64,000 nucleotides of DNA from UA16 sp002292325 (GCA_943788645.1 CALSRC010000001.1:248001-312000), one strand, 5' to 3'. Numbered from the stretch's first letter, positions 50,449 through 60,183 are shown. Program-made: numbers and translations. Notes: generated by a model not told the origin, from the sequence alone.

Positions 50449-50885
50449 TCCTTTTTGCTGTCGCTCGTCAATTCGTTATAAACCTCCTTGAACCGCTCTT
50501 CGGAGCAGGGCTGAGCCCCTTGTTCCAACAGCATAAAAATTTCCTGGCCACGGGCTTCCTGCTCGAAGGGTTTACCCCCTTGTGACCACTCAAAGGTTTC
50601 GCCATCTTTTTTGCATCGAATGACCTGCGCAGAAGATTCTTCGAAATGAAATAGCCAGAGGTTTTGGGCATCGGGGCGGTGTTCCAAACACGTTATAGCA
50701 CCCGTTGCACCGTCCCAGAATTTCTCACTGAATTCATCAATGCAACTCAGAACATCCTGCGATTTTTCGGCGAGCTTCCGCTCCCAATCGTCTGCAGCGA
50801 TGCCCTCTGAGGCCAAGAATTGAACAAACTCCAAGCGCACTCCTTCCAGCTCAGCTAAGGTGAGTCGGCGATACCGTTTGGTCAT
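50445..50885 (-). CDS. DUF6495 family protein
   Basis: A 146-residue cytoplasmic protein. It opens with YRRLTLAELEGVRLEFVQFL, followed by ASEGIAADDWERKL and a helix-rich body with CIDEFSEKFWDG and an AITCLEHR strand. I recognise this as the Bacteroidota DUF6495 family, whose function is unknown. The start ATG 50885 overlaps the TGA of the prolyl oligopeptidase; an upstream frame up to 50990 lies inside that gene and is not used. The acidic and Ser-rich tail is variable. Confidence 0.7.
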   Translation of the reverse strand: MTKRYRRLTLAELEGVRLEFVQFLASEGIAADDWERKLAEKSQDVLSCIDEFSEKFWDGATGAITCLEHRPDAQNLWLFHFEESSAQVIRCKKDGETFEWSQGGKPFEQEARGQEIFMLLEQGAQPCSEERFKEVYNELTSDSKKD

Positions 50886-53083
50886 TCGCGAATGCCTTCG
50901 AGCATCATGAAGAAGGCGTACTCCATGGCTGTTTCGCGCAGTCGCTTGAATCGGCCTGAAGCACCACCGTGTCCAGTTTCCATATTGCAATCCATGATGA
51001 GTAGGTTATCGTCTGTCTTGGTGTCACGCAACTTAGCCACCCATTTTGCAGGCTCCCAGTATTGTACCTGGCTATCCCAATAGCCCGTGGTGACAAGCAT
51101 GTGAGGGTAATCTTGGGCGGATACATTGTCGTACGGGCTGTACGCCATCATGTAGTCAAAAGAATCCTTGTTTTTGGGGTTTCCCCACTCGTCGAATTCA
51201 CCGGTTGTAAGTGGGATGCTCTCGTCCAACATGGTGTTGATGACGTCCACGAAGGGCACGGCCGCAATGATGCCGTTGAACAGAGAAGGAGCAATGTTGA
51301 TGACTGCACCCATCAACAACCCACCGGCGGAACCGCCCATTGCATAAAGATGCTCAGGGGAAGTAAAGCCCAAATCGCACATGGCTTGACCGCAATCCAC
51401 AAAATCGGTGAACGTGTTCATTTTATTGAACATTTTTCCGTCCTCATACCAGTCACGGCCCATTTCTTGACCGCCACGGATGTGAGCTATTGCGTAGACA
51501 AACCCTCGATCCAGCATGCTCAGCCTTGTGCTGGAGAAACCGGCATCCATGCTGTATCCGTAGCTTCCGTATGCATACAGAAGGAAGGGGTTTTGGCCGT
51601 TCTTTTCCAAGCCTTTCCGGTAGACAATGGAGACGGGCACCTTGGTGCCATCTCTTGCCTCGACCATGACCCGCTCACTTTCGTAATTGTTCGGGTCAAA
51701 TTGGCCACCGAGGACTTCTTGTTGCTTGAGCGTTACAGTTTCCTTGGAATCCATATCGGTCTCGAATACGGAGCTCGGAGTTGTCATGGAGTTGTATCCG
51801 TACCTCAGGCTTTGGGTGTCAAAATCGGGGTTGGCTCCGACGTATGCCGAATACGCGGGGTCAGGGAACTCAATGTAGTAATCCGCTGCGTCATCCCAGC
51901 GCTTGATGCGAATCTGATTTAATCCATCGGTTCGTTCTGACACCACCAAATAATCTTGGAAAAGGTCTACCCCCTCCAGTAACGTAGCCTCGCGGTGCGG
52001 TAGGACGTCTTCCCAATTGTCATAACCCGTTGCATTGATTGGAGTTCGGACGAGCTTGAAGTTCTTGGCGTTCCGGTTGGTGGTGATGTAAAAATGATCT
52101 TCGTAATGGCTGCAGCTGTATTCCAAGTCCCGTTCACGGGGCTGAATGATTTGCCAGTCGCCTTCGGGGTTATTGGCATCCAAATAGCGCCACTCCGTGC
52201 TCACGGTGGAGTAACTGCCGATCATCAAGAATGCTTCGCTTTTGGTTTTTCCAATTGCGCAAATGAACGTTTCGTCTTTTTCTTCGAAGACGATTTCATC
52301 TTGAGCCGCATCTGTTCCCAGGACGTGCTTGTAGACGCGATAAGAACGCAAAGTGACAGGATCTTTTTTGGAATAGAAGATCGTTCGATTATCGTTGGCC
52401 CAAGTCGCTCCTCCTGTTGTTTCAGGGATGCGATCAGAAAGGATTTCTCCCGTGGTTAAATCTTTGAATTGCAATGTGTATTCGCGGCGGCTGACCGTAT
52501 CCACGCTGAATGCCAGCAAGTTATTGTTGGTGCTGACCGAACGTCCACCAACGGCGTAGTAACTGAATCCTTCTGCCATTTCGTTGACGTTGAGCATGAT
52601 TTGCTCTTCCGCATCCATGCTGCCTTCTTTGCGGCAATGAATCGGGTATTCTTGCCCTTCTTCATAGCGGGTATAGTACCAAAATCCATTGTCCAACAAA
52701 GGAACACTTTGGTCGTCTTGTTTAATGCGACCTTTGATTTCCTCAAATAATGCATCTTGAAAGGCTTCAGTGCTCTGAAGCACTTCCGTTTTGTAATCGT
52801 TTTCAGCATTGAGGTAGTTCACCACTGATGTGGTTTGCTCATCGGATTCCGAAGCTTCTTTTTGCTCATCACTTAGACGCATCCAGAAATAATCATCCTT
52901 GAGCTCCAAATCATGGACTTCGGTGATGTGTTCTTTTTTTTCTGCAACGGGTGGAGCAGAAAATTGCGATTCATTGAATTCAGGTTGTTCGGAAGACGTC
53001 ATATTGGATTCTGGACTTGAGCAGGAAAACAAACCAACTGCAAGGCAGCTGGCGATGGCAATGGGGAGCGAATTGTTCATCAT
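50882..53083 (-). CDS. S9A prolyl oligopeptidase-like (oligopeptidase B) lipoprotein
   Basis: The 733-residue peptidase begins with a lipoprotein signal peptide (LFSC), then has an N-terminal propeller domain (about residues 50-430) and a C-terminal alpha/beta hydrolase domain. The nucleophile is in AMGGSAGGLLMGA, the His in NMETGHGGASGRF and an Asp in the ALLVTTGYWDSQV-like segment (TTGYWDSQVQYW). It probably cleaves short peptides at basic or Pro residues in the periplasm. The sequence DEWGNPKN and FVDVINTM are oligopeptidase B-like landmarks. It lies upstream of DUF6495 with an ATGA overlap. Confidence 0.9.
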   Translation of the reverse strand: MMNNSLPIAIASCLAVGLFSCSSPESNMTSSEQPEFNESQFSAPPVAEKKEHITEVHDLELKDDYFWMRLSDEQKEASESDEQTTSVVNYLNAENDYKTEVLQSTEAFQDALFEEIKGRIKQDDQSVPLLDNGFWYYTRYEEGQEYPIHCRKEGSMDAEEQIMLNVNEMAEGFSYYAVGGRSVSTNNNLLAFSVDTVSRREYTLQFKDLTTGEILSDRIPETTGGATWANDNRTIFYSKKDPVTLRSYRVYKHVLGTDAAQDEIVFEEKDETFICAIGKTKSEAFLMIGSYSTVSTEWRYLDANNPEGDWQIIQPRERDLEYSCSHYEDHFYITTNRNAKNFKLVRTPINATGYDNWEDVLPHREATLLEGVDLFQDYLVVSERTDGLNQIRIKRWDDAADYYIEFPDPAYSAYVGANPDFDTQSLRYGYNSMTTPSSVFETDMDSKETVTLKQQEVLGGQFDPNNYESERVMVEARDGTKVPVSIVYRKGLEKNGQNPFLLYAYGSYGYSMDAGFSSTRLSMLDRGFVYAIAHIRGGQEMGRDWYEDGKMFNKMNTFTDFVDCGQAMCDLGFTSPEHLYAMGGSAGGLLMGAVINIAPSLFNGIIAAVPFVDVINTMLDESIPLTTGEFDEWGNPKNKDSFDYMMAYSPYDNVSAQDYPHMLVTTGYWDSQVQYWEPAKWVAKLRDTKTDDNLLIMDCNMETGHGGASGRFKRLRETAMEYAFFMMLEGIRE

Positions 53084-53106
53084 AGAAGAAATTACAGGGT
53101 GCTAAG

Positions 53107-53862
53107 TTAATGGAGTTCACCTCGTTCAATCCGCTTTTCAAGCTCAATCAAATCTTCAGGTGTGTCAATCGCATATGAATCATGGGTTGTTCGACCCACG
53201 GAGACCCGCCAACCGTGTTCCAACCAACGCAATTGTTCCAGTCGTTCACGCCTTTCCAATTCGGTTGTATGCAAATGGGTCAAGGCTTCGATGGCCCCGC
53301 GGGTGAAAGCATACAGCCCAACGTGTTCGAGCCACGGGCCTTCGGACGAGGGGATGGGTGCTCGGCTAAAATACAAGGCGTTGCCATTGAGGTCGCATGC
53401 AACTTTGACCCGGTTGGGATTGGTGCGTTCTTTATCCTCTGCGGTTTTGGGTCGGGCAAGTGTGGCAATGGAAACACCCGGTTTGCGAATCAGATGCGCT
53501 AATTTTTGGAGTTGTTCTGGGTGCACAAAAGGCTCGTCGCCTTGAATGTTGACGATGTAACCGGCTTGTTCTCCGTTATCAGCCTCCCACTGGGTAAGCG
53601 CATCGTAACTGCGCAAAGTACCATTGGGAATGTTGGGATCCGTCATGCGAACATCTGCACCCGCTGTTTCAGCAGCGTCGCGTATGCGTTCATCGTCCGT
53701 TGCGACGAGCACCCGGTCAAACACATCTGCGGCAAGGGCTCGCTGGACAACGCGTGCAATCATAGATTGATCTCCGATCGTAGCCAAAGGTTTTCCGGGA
53801 AATCGCGTTGAGCCAAAGCGCGCAGGAATGACGCCAATCAAGGCGGGGGAGGATGAAGGCAT
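53107..53862 (-). CDS. kdsB: 3-deoxy-manno-octulosonate cytidylyltransferase (CMP-Kdo synthetase)
   Basis: KdsB activates Kdo with CTP for LPS inner-core synthesis. The 251-residue protein has GVIPARFGSTRFPGKPLA at its N-terminus, VLVATDDERI, VNIQGDEPFVHPEQL, and a C-terminal AIDTPEDLIELEKRI, all typical of KdsB. Length matches the family (about 245-255). The ATG shares a base with the stop of the TonB-dependent receptor (TGATG), suggesting coupled expression. Its presence shows that the organism makes Kdo-containing LPS. Confidence 0.93.
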   Translation of the reverse strand: MPSSSPALIGVIPARFGSTRFPGKPLATIGDQSMIARVVQRALAADVFDRVLVATDDERIRDAAETAGADVRMTDPNIPNGTLRSYDALTQWEADNGEQAGYIVNIQGDEPFVHPEQLQKLAHLIRKPGVSIATLARPKTAEDKERTNPNRVKVACDLNGNALYFSRAPIPSSEGPWLEHVGLYAFTRGAIEALTHLHTTELERRERLEQLRWLEHGWRVSVGRTTHDSYAIDTPEDLIELEKRIERGELH

Positions 53863-56297
53863 CAGTTAATCTGATAGGTATACATCAGCGAAGTTAGGCG
53901 CGGAGCCTCCATGGCCATAGGCCGAACAGCGTATTCTGCATTGGTTAGATTGCTCATGATCAACGACAGCTTATGTCCAGAAGGCCATTCGCGCCCAACC
54001 CGTGCATCGAAAATCCAAGGAAGCCGGGGATTTTCGTCCAACCATTGCTGAACACCCCATTGCACAAAACCCTGCTCTTCAAATTCGATAAACGCTTGGT
54101 CAAAGTTTTGCAAGGCTGTTTGATACCGGGCACTGAATCCACCGAACCACTTTTGCCCCGTGATTTGTACATCAAAGCGGAAGACATGTGGTGAGCGGTA
54201 TTTCAGAATCATCCCGGTTGTATCATGGCTCGTGCTGAGATAAGTCGCTTCCAACCCCTCGTCTTGTGGGCTGTAGTTATAATCCGGGGTGGTACTGATC
54301 GGGTTGGTATAGGTGTACCCCGTGATGACATCGGCCTGAAACGAACGGGTTTTCCAGCGGCCTGTCAAGGAGATTTCGCCTCCGGTCACCCGACTTCCTC
54401 CGGTGTTGACGCTCATAAAGCCCAAGCCAAATACGTTGTCGATTGACGGGGTTTCCCCTTCGTCTGGTCCCCATTGGCCAAAGGTGAATTCGATGAAGTC
54501 TTCATAGTCTTGACGGAAAAACGCCAAGTCAATGAATCCAATGAAATCGCCCGCTCGGGTCTTTCTGAAGGCAAAACCTTGCTTAATTCCGATTTCTGTG
54601 GACCAAGAAGATTCGGGTCGAAGGTCTTCGTTGGAGTAAATCTGGAGGGCCCCTAAGCCTGTTCGTATGTATCGCTCAGCGATCGTGGGGAACCTGAAGC
54701 CTTGTCCAAAGCTGCTGCGTAAGAAAGTGGCTTCTGCAAGTTGAAAGTTCCCTCCTAAACGGAAAACAGGTTTACCTGCACCTTCTCCGTTGACTGAAAA
54801 GTGCTCATATCTCGCACCGCCTGCCAACTTCAAGCGCTCACCAATGGATTGGTCAATCTGGATATAGGCAGCGCGGTTTTGCGCAGAATTGTTGCCGTCT
54901 GATGAGCCGCCGGAATACAAATCAGCACGGCTGATGGCGAACATATTGACAGCCCCTGCTGTGATCAACAGACCTTCGGCGCCCCATCGTTCGCCGTCCA
55001 TGTGCATTTGGTATTCACTATACCCCACGTGCGAACCATTGGATTGATCGTTGTCATTGTCGTTGTTGAGGTATTGCCATCGGTTTCGCAAACTGTGTCG
55101 GATGCCGCTTGGGCTGAGGTACTGCACATAGGGGTCAGCGGTTCCGATCAATTGATTCGTGCGGGTGGCTGCGCCATCGAATGCTCCATAGATAGAATCC
55201 GGAGCATTTTGCCAAATCAATGTGTTCAAAGATTCACCCAATTGCCAATTGGTGTTGAGCCCATAGACCAAGCCTTCAACCTTGGTTTGCCGTTTGCGCA
55301 GATTGGCATTGATTCGAGCACGGTATTCCGCTCCGAATCGATCTACCAACCACGGTTGGTAGCGCTGAGTCGCCGCATCATTTGCTGCCACATCTTCGGG
55401 TGCGAGGTATCCATCATCTCCTAAAAAATTTCCGCCTAGAACCAAATCCCAATGACCGAGTTGCTGGCTGTGCAAGAACCGCACATTGGATTGTTGTGCC
55501 ATGCCCTTCCAGTATTTGGCTTGCTCGCTTCTTGGTGCGGCATAAATGCCGTGCTGGACATTCACCCGGGTCAGTGGCCGTGCATCGGGAAAACGCGTGC
55601 GGACGTTGATAACGCCACTCAATGCGGCGCTTCCGTATAAAACACTCGAAGCGCCTTTGATGATTTCAATTTGTTCCAAATTTTCGAGGGGCAAGAATCC
55701 CCAGGTCGGTCGGCCTGCGTCACCGCTGAGGACGGGGAGATCGTCGATCATGACCATGACCCGCGACCCCGCTCCGTAACTGAAACCGCTGCCGCTGCGA
55801 ATTTGGGGTTCGCCATTGACGAACGTCACACCGGGGTTCATTTCCAATGCTGTCTCTAACGTGGTGGTGCCTCTGCTCTCGACAATTCGCGGAGGCAGCA
55901 CATCCACAGATACGGTCACTTCATTGGCAGATTGTTCGAAACGGCCTGCACTGACAACGACCAAGTCCAAGACCTCGGAAGTGGGATTTAACGCCCAATT
56001 CAGCGGGTAGATTTCACCCGATATCAGGGATGGAAACGACTTCTCGGATGTTTCCATGCCGATGTAACTGCATGCTATCGTGGCCGGTTTACCTGCCCAT
56101 GCGCTCAAATCGAGGGTATACGTGCCATCGGGCTGGCTGACGGCACCTTGGACTTGAACCCCTGAAGTTCGGGCTGTGATGAATGCACCGGGTAAGGCCA
56201 ACCCCTGTTGGTCTTTAACAATTCCTGAAAGGGTTTGCGCAAAGGATTGCTGAAACAGAATCCCGGTCAGAAAGAAGAAGCCAAAAATGAATTTCAT
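53862..56297 (-). CDS. TonB-dependent outer membrane receptor
   Basis: The 811-residue receptor has a signal peptide (LFQQSFAQ), a carboxypeptidase-regulatory-like N-domain (LSGIVKDQQGLALPGAFITA, then GTYTLDLS), a plug domain with NEVTVSVDVLPPRIVESRG, VMIDDLPVLSGDAGRPTW and LEQIEIIKGASSVLYGSAAL, and a 22-strand barrel with GFRFPTIAERYI and the final NLTNAEYAVRPMA. It imports a ligand using TonB energy. The ligand (siderophore, vitamin or oligosaccharide) cannot be inferred; there is no SusD partner nearby. The start at 56297 gives a correct signal peptide, with a longer open frame upstream. Confidence 0.9.
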   Translation of the reverse strand: MKFIFGFFFLTGILFQQSFAQTLSGIVKDQQGLALPGAFITARTSGVQVQGAVSQPDGTYTLDLSAWAGKPATIACSYIGMETSEKSFPSLISGEIYPLNWALNPTSEVLDLVVVSAGRFEQSANEVTVSVDVLPPRIVESRGTTTLETALEMNPGVTFVNGEPQIRSGSGFSYGAGSRVMVMIDDLPVLSGDAGRPTWGFLPLENLEQIEIIKGASSVLYGSAALSGVINVRTRFPDARPLTRVNVQHGIYAAPRSEQAKYWKGMAQQSNVRFLHSQQLGHWDLVLGGNFLGDDGYLAPEDVAANDAATQRYQPWLVDRFGAEYRARINANLRKRQTKVEGLVYGLNTNWQLGESLNTLIWQNAPDSIYGAFDGAATRTNQLIGTADPYVQYLSPSGIRHSLRNRWQYLNNDNDNDQSNGSHVGYSEYQMHMDGERWGAEGLLITAGAVNMFAISRADLYSGGSSDGNNSAQNRAAYIQIDQSIGERLKLAGGARYEHFSVNGEGAGKPVFRLGGNFQLAEATFLRSSFGQGFRFPTIAERYIRTGLGALQIYSNEDLRPESSWSTEIGIKQGFAFRKTRAGDFIGFIDLAFFRQDYEDFIEFTFGQWGPDEGETPSIDNVFGLGFMSVNTGGSRVTGGEISLTGRWKTRSFQADVITGYTYTNPISTTPDYNYSPQDEGLEATYLSTSHDTTGMILKYRSPHVFRFDVQITGQKWFGGFSARYQTALQNFDQAFIEFEEQGFVQWGVQQWLDENPRLPWIFDARVGREWPSGHKLSLIMSNLTNAEYAVRPMAMEAPRLTSLMYTYQIN

Positions 56298-56391
56298 TGC
56301 CTTGTGCACGATTGCAAGATGCAACATTTGTTCGAATATCAATTTTTTGCTTTCAAGGGCAAAGAATAAATAGGAGGGGCTCGTTCATTCG

Positions 56392-56399
56392 CCAATTTG
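56392..56399 (+). promoter_or_regulatory. -7-like element four bases before dprA
   Basis: CCAATTTG, then CGGT, then GTG at 56404. The first two bases differ from TAnnTTTG, but the spacing fits the pattern and supports the GTG start. Confidence 0.35.
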
Positions 56400-56403
56400 C
56401 GGT

Positions 56404-57471
56404 GTGGAACGTGAAAAGGACTGGTGGAGATTAGCGGGAATGCCGGGGTTGGGCCCGGTGAATCTGCGGAGGTGGGTCGAGCAGGCTGGATCTTTGGAAG
56501 TGGCATTGGCACAGGCTCGCAATCGGTTTGTGCGGGCAGGATCCATCTTCATTGAACGGGATAATTCATTTTCTGATACCATGAAGTTGCCCGGTGCTTG
56601 GGCTTTGTCGTGGGAGGGAATGCACTACCCTGCGGGTTGGAGAGAAATGAAGGATGCTCCTCCGCTGATATTTGGGTTGGGGACGCCTTTTACGCATATA
56701 CCACAAAGACGTGTGGGCATTGTGGGAACTCGAAACTGCTCCCCGTTGGCGGTGGAATTGGCCTTCGAACTCGGAAAGGAATTCGCTCGCCGTCAGTGGG
56801 TGGTGGTCAGTGGATTGGCGAGAGGAGTGGACGCGGCTGCGCATCGAGGCGCCTGTTATGCAGGGCATTGCACGGTGGGAGTGTTGGGTGGCCCCTTGCA
56901 CCCGATCCATCCGTTTTCTAGCACCAAGATAGCGGAGCGGATGATCCAATGCGGTGGCACGGTAGTGTCCGAACGTGCCTTGCGCGACCCCATAGCGTCA
57001 TGGCATTTTGCCTCTAGAAACCGTTTGGTGGTAGGACTTTCGGAAGCAATGGTCTTGATACAAAGTCCAGCGAAAGGGGGGGCATTGATTTCAGCAGAAT
57101 TGGCCATCGATTCAGGCATTGATTGCTGGGTATACCGACCTGAAACGATGCATTCCAATGGTCGATGGGCTGGCAATACAAAATTATTGGAGCAGTTTCC
57201 AGAAATGGGATGGTCCGACCCTGCCGAATTGATCGAACGGCTTGCGGGAACGTCCAATCCAGCCAATTCCTGCCGATCTGAATCCAAGATACCGACTGCA
57301 TTTCTTCCTGTCTGGCGGCAGTTGATGATTCAACAAGGGGGTCGGTTAGCCGATGTGGCCCGTGCGTTGGAGCGCCCAGAGTCGTCACTAAGACGTCAGC
57401 TGTACGCGATGGAGATGCAAGGTTATGTCCAGCGAATTCCAGGAGATTGGTACATCCCAATGGCCGTTTAG
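56404..57471 (+). CDS. dprA: DNA-processing protein DprA
   Basis: DprA binds incoming single-stranded DNA and loads RecA during natural transformation. The 355-residue protein has a helical N-domain (MPGLGPVNLRRWVEQ), the Rossmann-like core with RVGIVGTRNCSPLAVELAF, VVVSGLARGVDAAAHRGA, TVGVLGGPLHPIHP, FASRNRLVVGLSEAMVLIQ and AKGGALISAELAI, and a C-terminal winged-helix domain (LADVARALERPESSLRRQLY) like DprA of many bacteria. The start is GTG at 56404, four bases after a -7-like element. The tail overlaps the convergent antiporter gene by 4 bases. Confidence 0.9.
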   Translation: MEREKDWWRLAGMPGLGPVNLRRWVEQAGSLEVALAQARNRFVRAGSIFIERDNSFSDTMKLPGAWALSWEGMHYPAGWREMKDAPPLIFGLGTPFTHIPQRRVGIVGTRNCSPLAVELAFELGKEFARRQWVVVSGLARGVDAAAHRGACYAGHCTVGVLGGPLHPIHPFSSTKIAERMIQCGGTVVSERALRDPIASWHFASRNRLVVGLSEAMVLIQSPAKGGALISAELAIDSGIDCWVYRPETMHSNGRWAGNTKLLEQFPEMGWSDPAELIERLAGTSNPANSCRSESKIPTAFLPVWRQLMIQQGGRLADVARALERPESSLRRQLYAMEMQGYVQRIPGDWYIPMAV

Positions 57472-58829
57472 CCTTGGTCCTGGTCTTCAGTTGTGGGATC
57501 GCTGTCCGTCGTTGCAGGCGCTGAATCGCTGTCCGTCGTATTTTCTTTGGTATCGCGTTGCACCATGTCAGGTACCAGGGTCATCCCGCGCAGGGTGATG
57601 CCATTTTGCACGAGTGCGATCGTCATGATGATGCTGGTGACCAGGATGATGACCAATAAAATGCCTTGGTCGAATTGGGGTTGGGAAAACTCCGAATACG
57701 AACCTTGTATTTGGAAAAACAAGAGGATGGTAATGAGGCCGCGCGGTGCGATGTAAAGCAAAGGAAATAGTCGCTGACGCTGAAAGATAAGGAGGCTCAA
57801 AATTCGAACTCCGAAAAGAATGCAGCAGATAATGAGTCCTTCGGTGATCACATGGAGATCTGTGAGCGCCATTAAGGAGACCGTCATTCCGAAGAGCACG
57901 AAGAAGAAAGTTCGAATGACAAAAGCTGTTTCTAAAGTCAATAGATGGTAATCCCGATGCAGATCATGCATGCGGTGGTCATCCAAGAGCTTGGCAGGAG
58001 AAGGTAGAAATTTCAGCCGCTTTCGCGTTGAACTCCAGTTAGGAAAGAACAGCCGGTGGTTGTTTAACATCAACCCAAAAATCAAAATCAGCACCAAAGG
58101 ACTCAAGTGCAGCAATTTTTGGATGGAATAAATCAGAAGCAGAACGGCGATGCTCAAAAACAACTTCACGGAGCTGGTGATTTTTTGGAGCACGTAAACC
58201 AATAAATAACTCACAACAACCGCCAGAATGAAGGTGATGATCAAATTCGAGCCAATGCTTAGAACGATGGAATTGGTGGATTCAGCCGCGGAATTACCGA
58301 GCAGCAGGTAAAACGCCATGATGCCAAAAATATCCGAGAACGTGCTCTCATAGACCATAAATTCTCGATCGTTTGGATCGATTCCTGAGACGCTCGGAAT
58401 GATGATGGCACTGCTCATGATGGACAGCGGGATGGCATATACCCAGGCTTCGAACAGGGGCATTTCCATTGACGTTACGAGGAAGGCCGCGATGGCTGCG
58501 GAACTGCCCAACAACGCCAAAAGCGCCATGGTCGCACTTTTGATAATGAGCGGCATTTTTTCGCGCGTCAAGTCCAATTCAAGAGCGGCCTCGAGCACGA
58601 TAAAAATCAAACCGATCGTTCCGAGCAATTCAAGAACGAGTGATTCGAATGGAATCGAATTCAGCCCCATGGCATTCAGTCCTTCTCGAATGGCAATGCC
58701 CATGCCGATCAAAACCAATACACTCGGAATGTTCGTGCGCTTCGCAAGCAGGTTTGCGAAATAGCTCAGGATGATGACCAAAGACCCTCCAATGACGAGT
58801 CCATAGGCGTTAATGTCCGATACGGTCAT
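57468..58829 (-). CDS. Cation/proton antiporter, CPA1-type
   Basis: A 453-residue membrane protein with about 12 hydrophobic helices (from GLVIGGSLVIILSYFANLLA to VIILVTSIIMTIALVQNGI). The NhaP/CPA1 character is shown by FESLVLELLGTIGLIFIVLE, SIMSSAIIIPSVSGIDPND and VYESTFSDIFGIMAFYLLLG, where the acidic pair SD is in the ion-binding helix. The C-tail is acidic and disordered (TDSDSAPATTDSDPTTE). It probably exchanges Na+ or K+ for protons in a marine or saline setting. The start at 58829 is preferred over the longer frame to 58892, because a -7 element precedes it and the extension would enter rseP. Confidence 0.85.
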   Translation of the reverse strand: MTVSDINAYGLVIGGSLVIILSYFANLLAKRTNIPSVLVLIGMGIAIREGLNAMGLNSIPFESLVLELLGTIGLIFIVLEAALELDLTREKMPLIIKSATMALLALLGSSAAIAAFLVTSMEMPLFEAWVYAIPLSIMSSAIIIPSVSGIDPNDREFMVYESTFSDIFGIMAFYLLLGNSAAESTNSIVLSIGSNLIITFILAVVVSYLLVYVLQKITSSVKLFLSIAVLLLIYSIQKLLHLSPLVLILIFGLMLNNHRLFFPNWSSTRKRLKFLPSPAKLLDDHRMHDLHRDYHLLTLETAFVIRTFFFVLFGMTVSLMALTDLHVITEGLIICCILFGVRILSLLIFQRQRLFPLLYIAPRGLITILLFFQIQGSYSEFSQPQFDQGILLVIILVTSIIMTIALVQNGITLRGMTLVPDMVQRDTKENTTDSDSAPATTDSDPTTEDQDQG

Positions 58830-58833
58830 GCTC

Positions 58834-58841
58834 GAAAGGTA
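58834..58841 (-). promoter_or_regulatory. -7 element four bases before the antiporter start
   Basis: Reverse strand TACCTTTC, then GAGC, then ATG at 58829. One base differs from TAnnTTTG. Confidence 0.45.
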
Positions 58842-58848
58842 GGGAGAA

Positions 58849-60183
58849 TCAGCCGAATTGGCCGGTGATGACCCGCCAGATATCATTTCCAAGTGCCAAT
58901 GCCATCAGCCCCAAGAGAAGAATGATCCCTACGGTTTGAGCCCGTTCCAAGAATTTTTCAGGCGCAGGCCTTCCAACGACCATTTCATAGAGTAAGAACA
59001 TAACATGGCCTCCATCCAAAGCCGGGATAGGCAGTAAGTTCATGAAAGCCAAAATCAAGGAGAAAAATGCGGTATTCCGCCAAAATATTTCCCAGTCCCA
59101 GCCAGCATCAAAGATGCTGCCAAAGGTGACCAAACTGCCCACCTGACTCGCCCCCGACTTGCTGAATAAAAACCGCATGGACAGAACGTATTCCTCCAGT
59201 GTGGTCCACGCCAGCGATAAACCATTGGACAACGCCTGACCGGCACCATAATGACGCTCATCCAATACGAATTCCGTCATGGTAAAGGGATCCTTCTGAA
59301 GGAAACCAAGAGCGCCAAGACTGTCCGTGGTGCAGTGCAAGGTTACTTCTTCTCCGCCCCGTATGACCGCGATGTCCATAGCGGTCGAAGGCCTTGGGCG
59401 GAGGTAATCTAAGACGTCCCCATGAAAACTCACGGAGTTGTTATCAATCCTGACAATCCGGTCCCCCGCGAGCAGTCCTCCTTGCTCTGCTCCAGATCCC
59501 GGATCAATGAAGTCGATTACAGCCGGAACACGCAGACCAAAAGGACGTCGGATTGCACTATCGACAAGAAACTGTCCCAAATCCGTATCGATGGCGAGTT
59601 CAATGCGCTCTCCATTTCGGTCGAGTACCACGGAACTGACAGGATCAAAGAAAAGGGAACGCCGGATTTCCGTGAAAGAAGCAGGGGCCTCTCCGTTGAT
59701 TTCCAAGACCTGGTCTCCATCCTCGAATCCGAGTGGCTTCAGCCGTTCATCCACCTCCAGGCCATAGGGGATTTTGTCCGCTGGCAAAACGGTTTCTCCC
59801 CATACCAACAAGACCATGCTGTAAATCGCAAAACCGAGAATGAGATTCACAATGATACCTCCGAGCATGATGATGAGGCGCTGCCAAGCAGGCTTTGAAC
59901 GAAATTCCCAAGGTTGCGCAGGTTGCTGCATTTGTTCCTTGTCCATGGATTCGTCAATCATGCCTGAAATCTTCACGTACCCCCCAAGCGGCAGCCATCC
60001 GATGCCCCACTCTGTTTCGCCGATTTGTTTTTTAAACAGCGAAAACCCGGGGTTCATGAACAAGTAAAATTTTTCCACGCGTGTTTTGAAGGCACGGGCA
60101 GCCCAATAGTGTCCAAGTTCATGCAGCACTACGAGGATGGACAAGCTGAGGAGAAGCTGAGCGGCTTTTATAAGGGCAACCAT
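58849..60183 (-). CDS. rseP: RIP metalloprotease RseP (site-2 protease)
   Basis: RseP is an intramembrane zinc protease that cleaves anti-sigma factors and remnant signal peptides. The 444-residue protein has HELGHYWAARAF in the first membrane helix (residues about 20-30), one or two PDZ domains (VIDFIDPGSGAEQGGLLAGD; GLEVDERLKPLGFEDGDQVL), and the third zinc ligand in NLLPIPALDGGHVMF. The C-terminal helix is LLLGLMALALGND. It has a leader of 19 bases after a perfect TAAATTTG element. The gene is divergent from the class A PBP gene. Confidence 0.93.
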   Translation of the reverse strand: MVALIKAAQLLLSLSILVVLHELGHYWAARAFKTRVEKFYLFMNPGFSLFKKQIGETEWGIGWLPLGGYVKISGMIDESMDKEQMQQPAQPWEFRSKPAWQRLIIMLGGIIVNLILGFAIYSMVLLVWGETVLPADKIPYGLEVDERLKPLGFEDGDQVLEINGEAPASFTEIRRSLFFDPVSSVVLDRNGERIELAIDTDLGQFLVDSAIRRPFGLRVPAVIDFIDPGSGAEQGGLLAGDRIVRIDNNSVSFHGDVLDYLRPRPSTAMDIAVIRGGEEVTLHCTTDSLGALGFLQKDPFTMTEFVLDERHYGAGQALSNGLSLAWTTLEEYVLSMRFLFSKSGASQVGSLVTFGSIFDAGWDWEIFWRNTAFFSLILAFMNLLPIPALDGGHVMFLLYEMVVGRPAPEKFLERAQTVGIILLLGLMALALGNDIWRVITGQFG

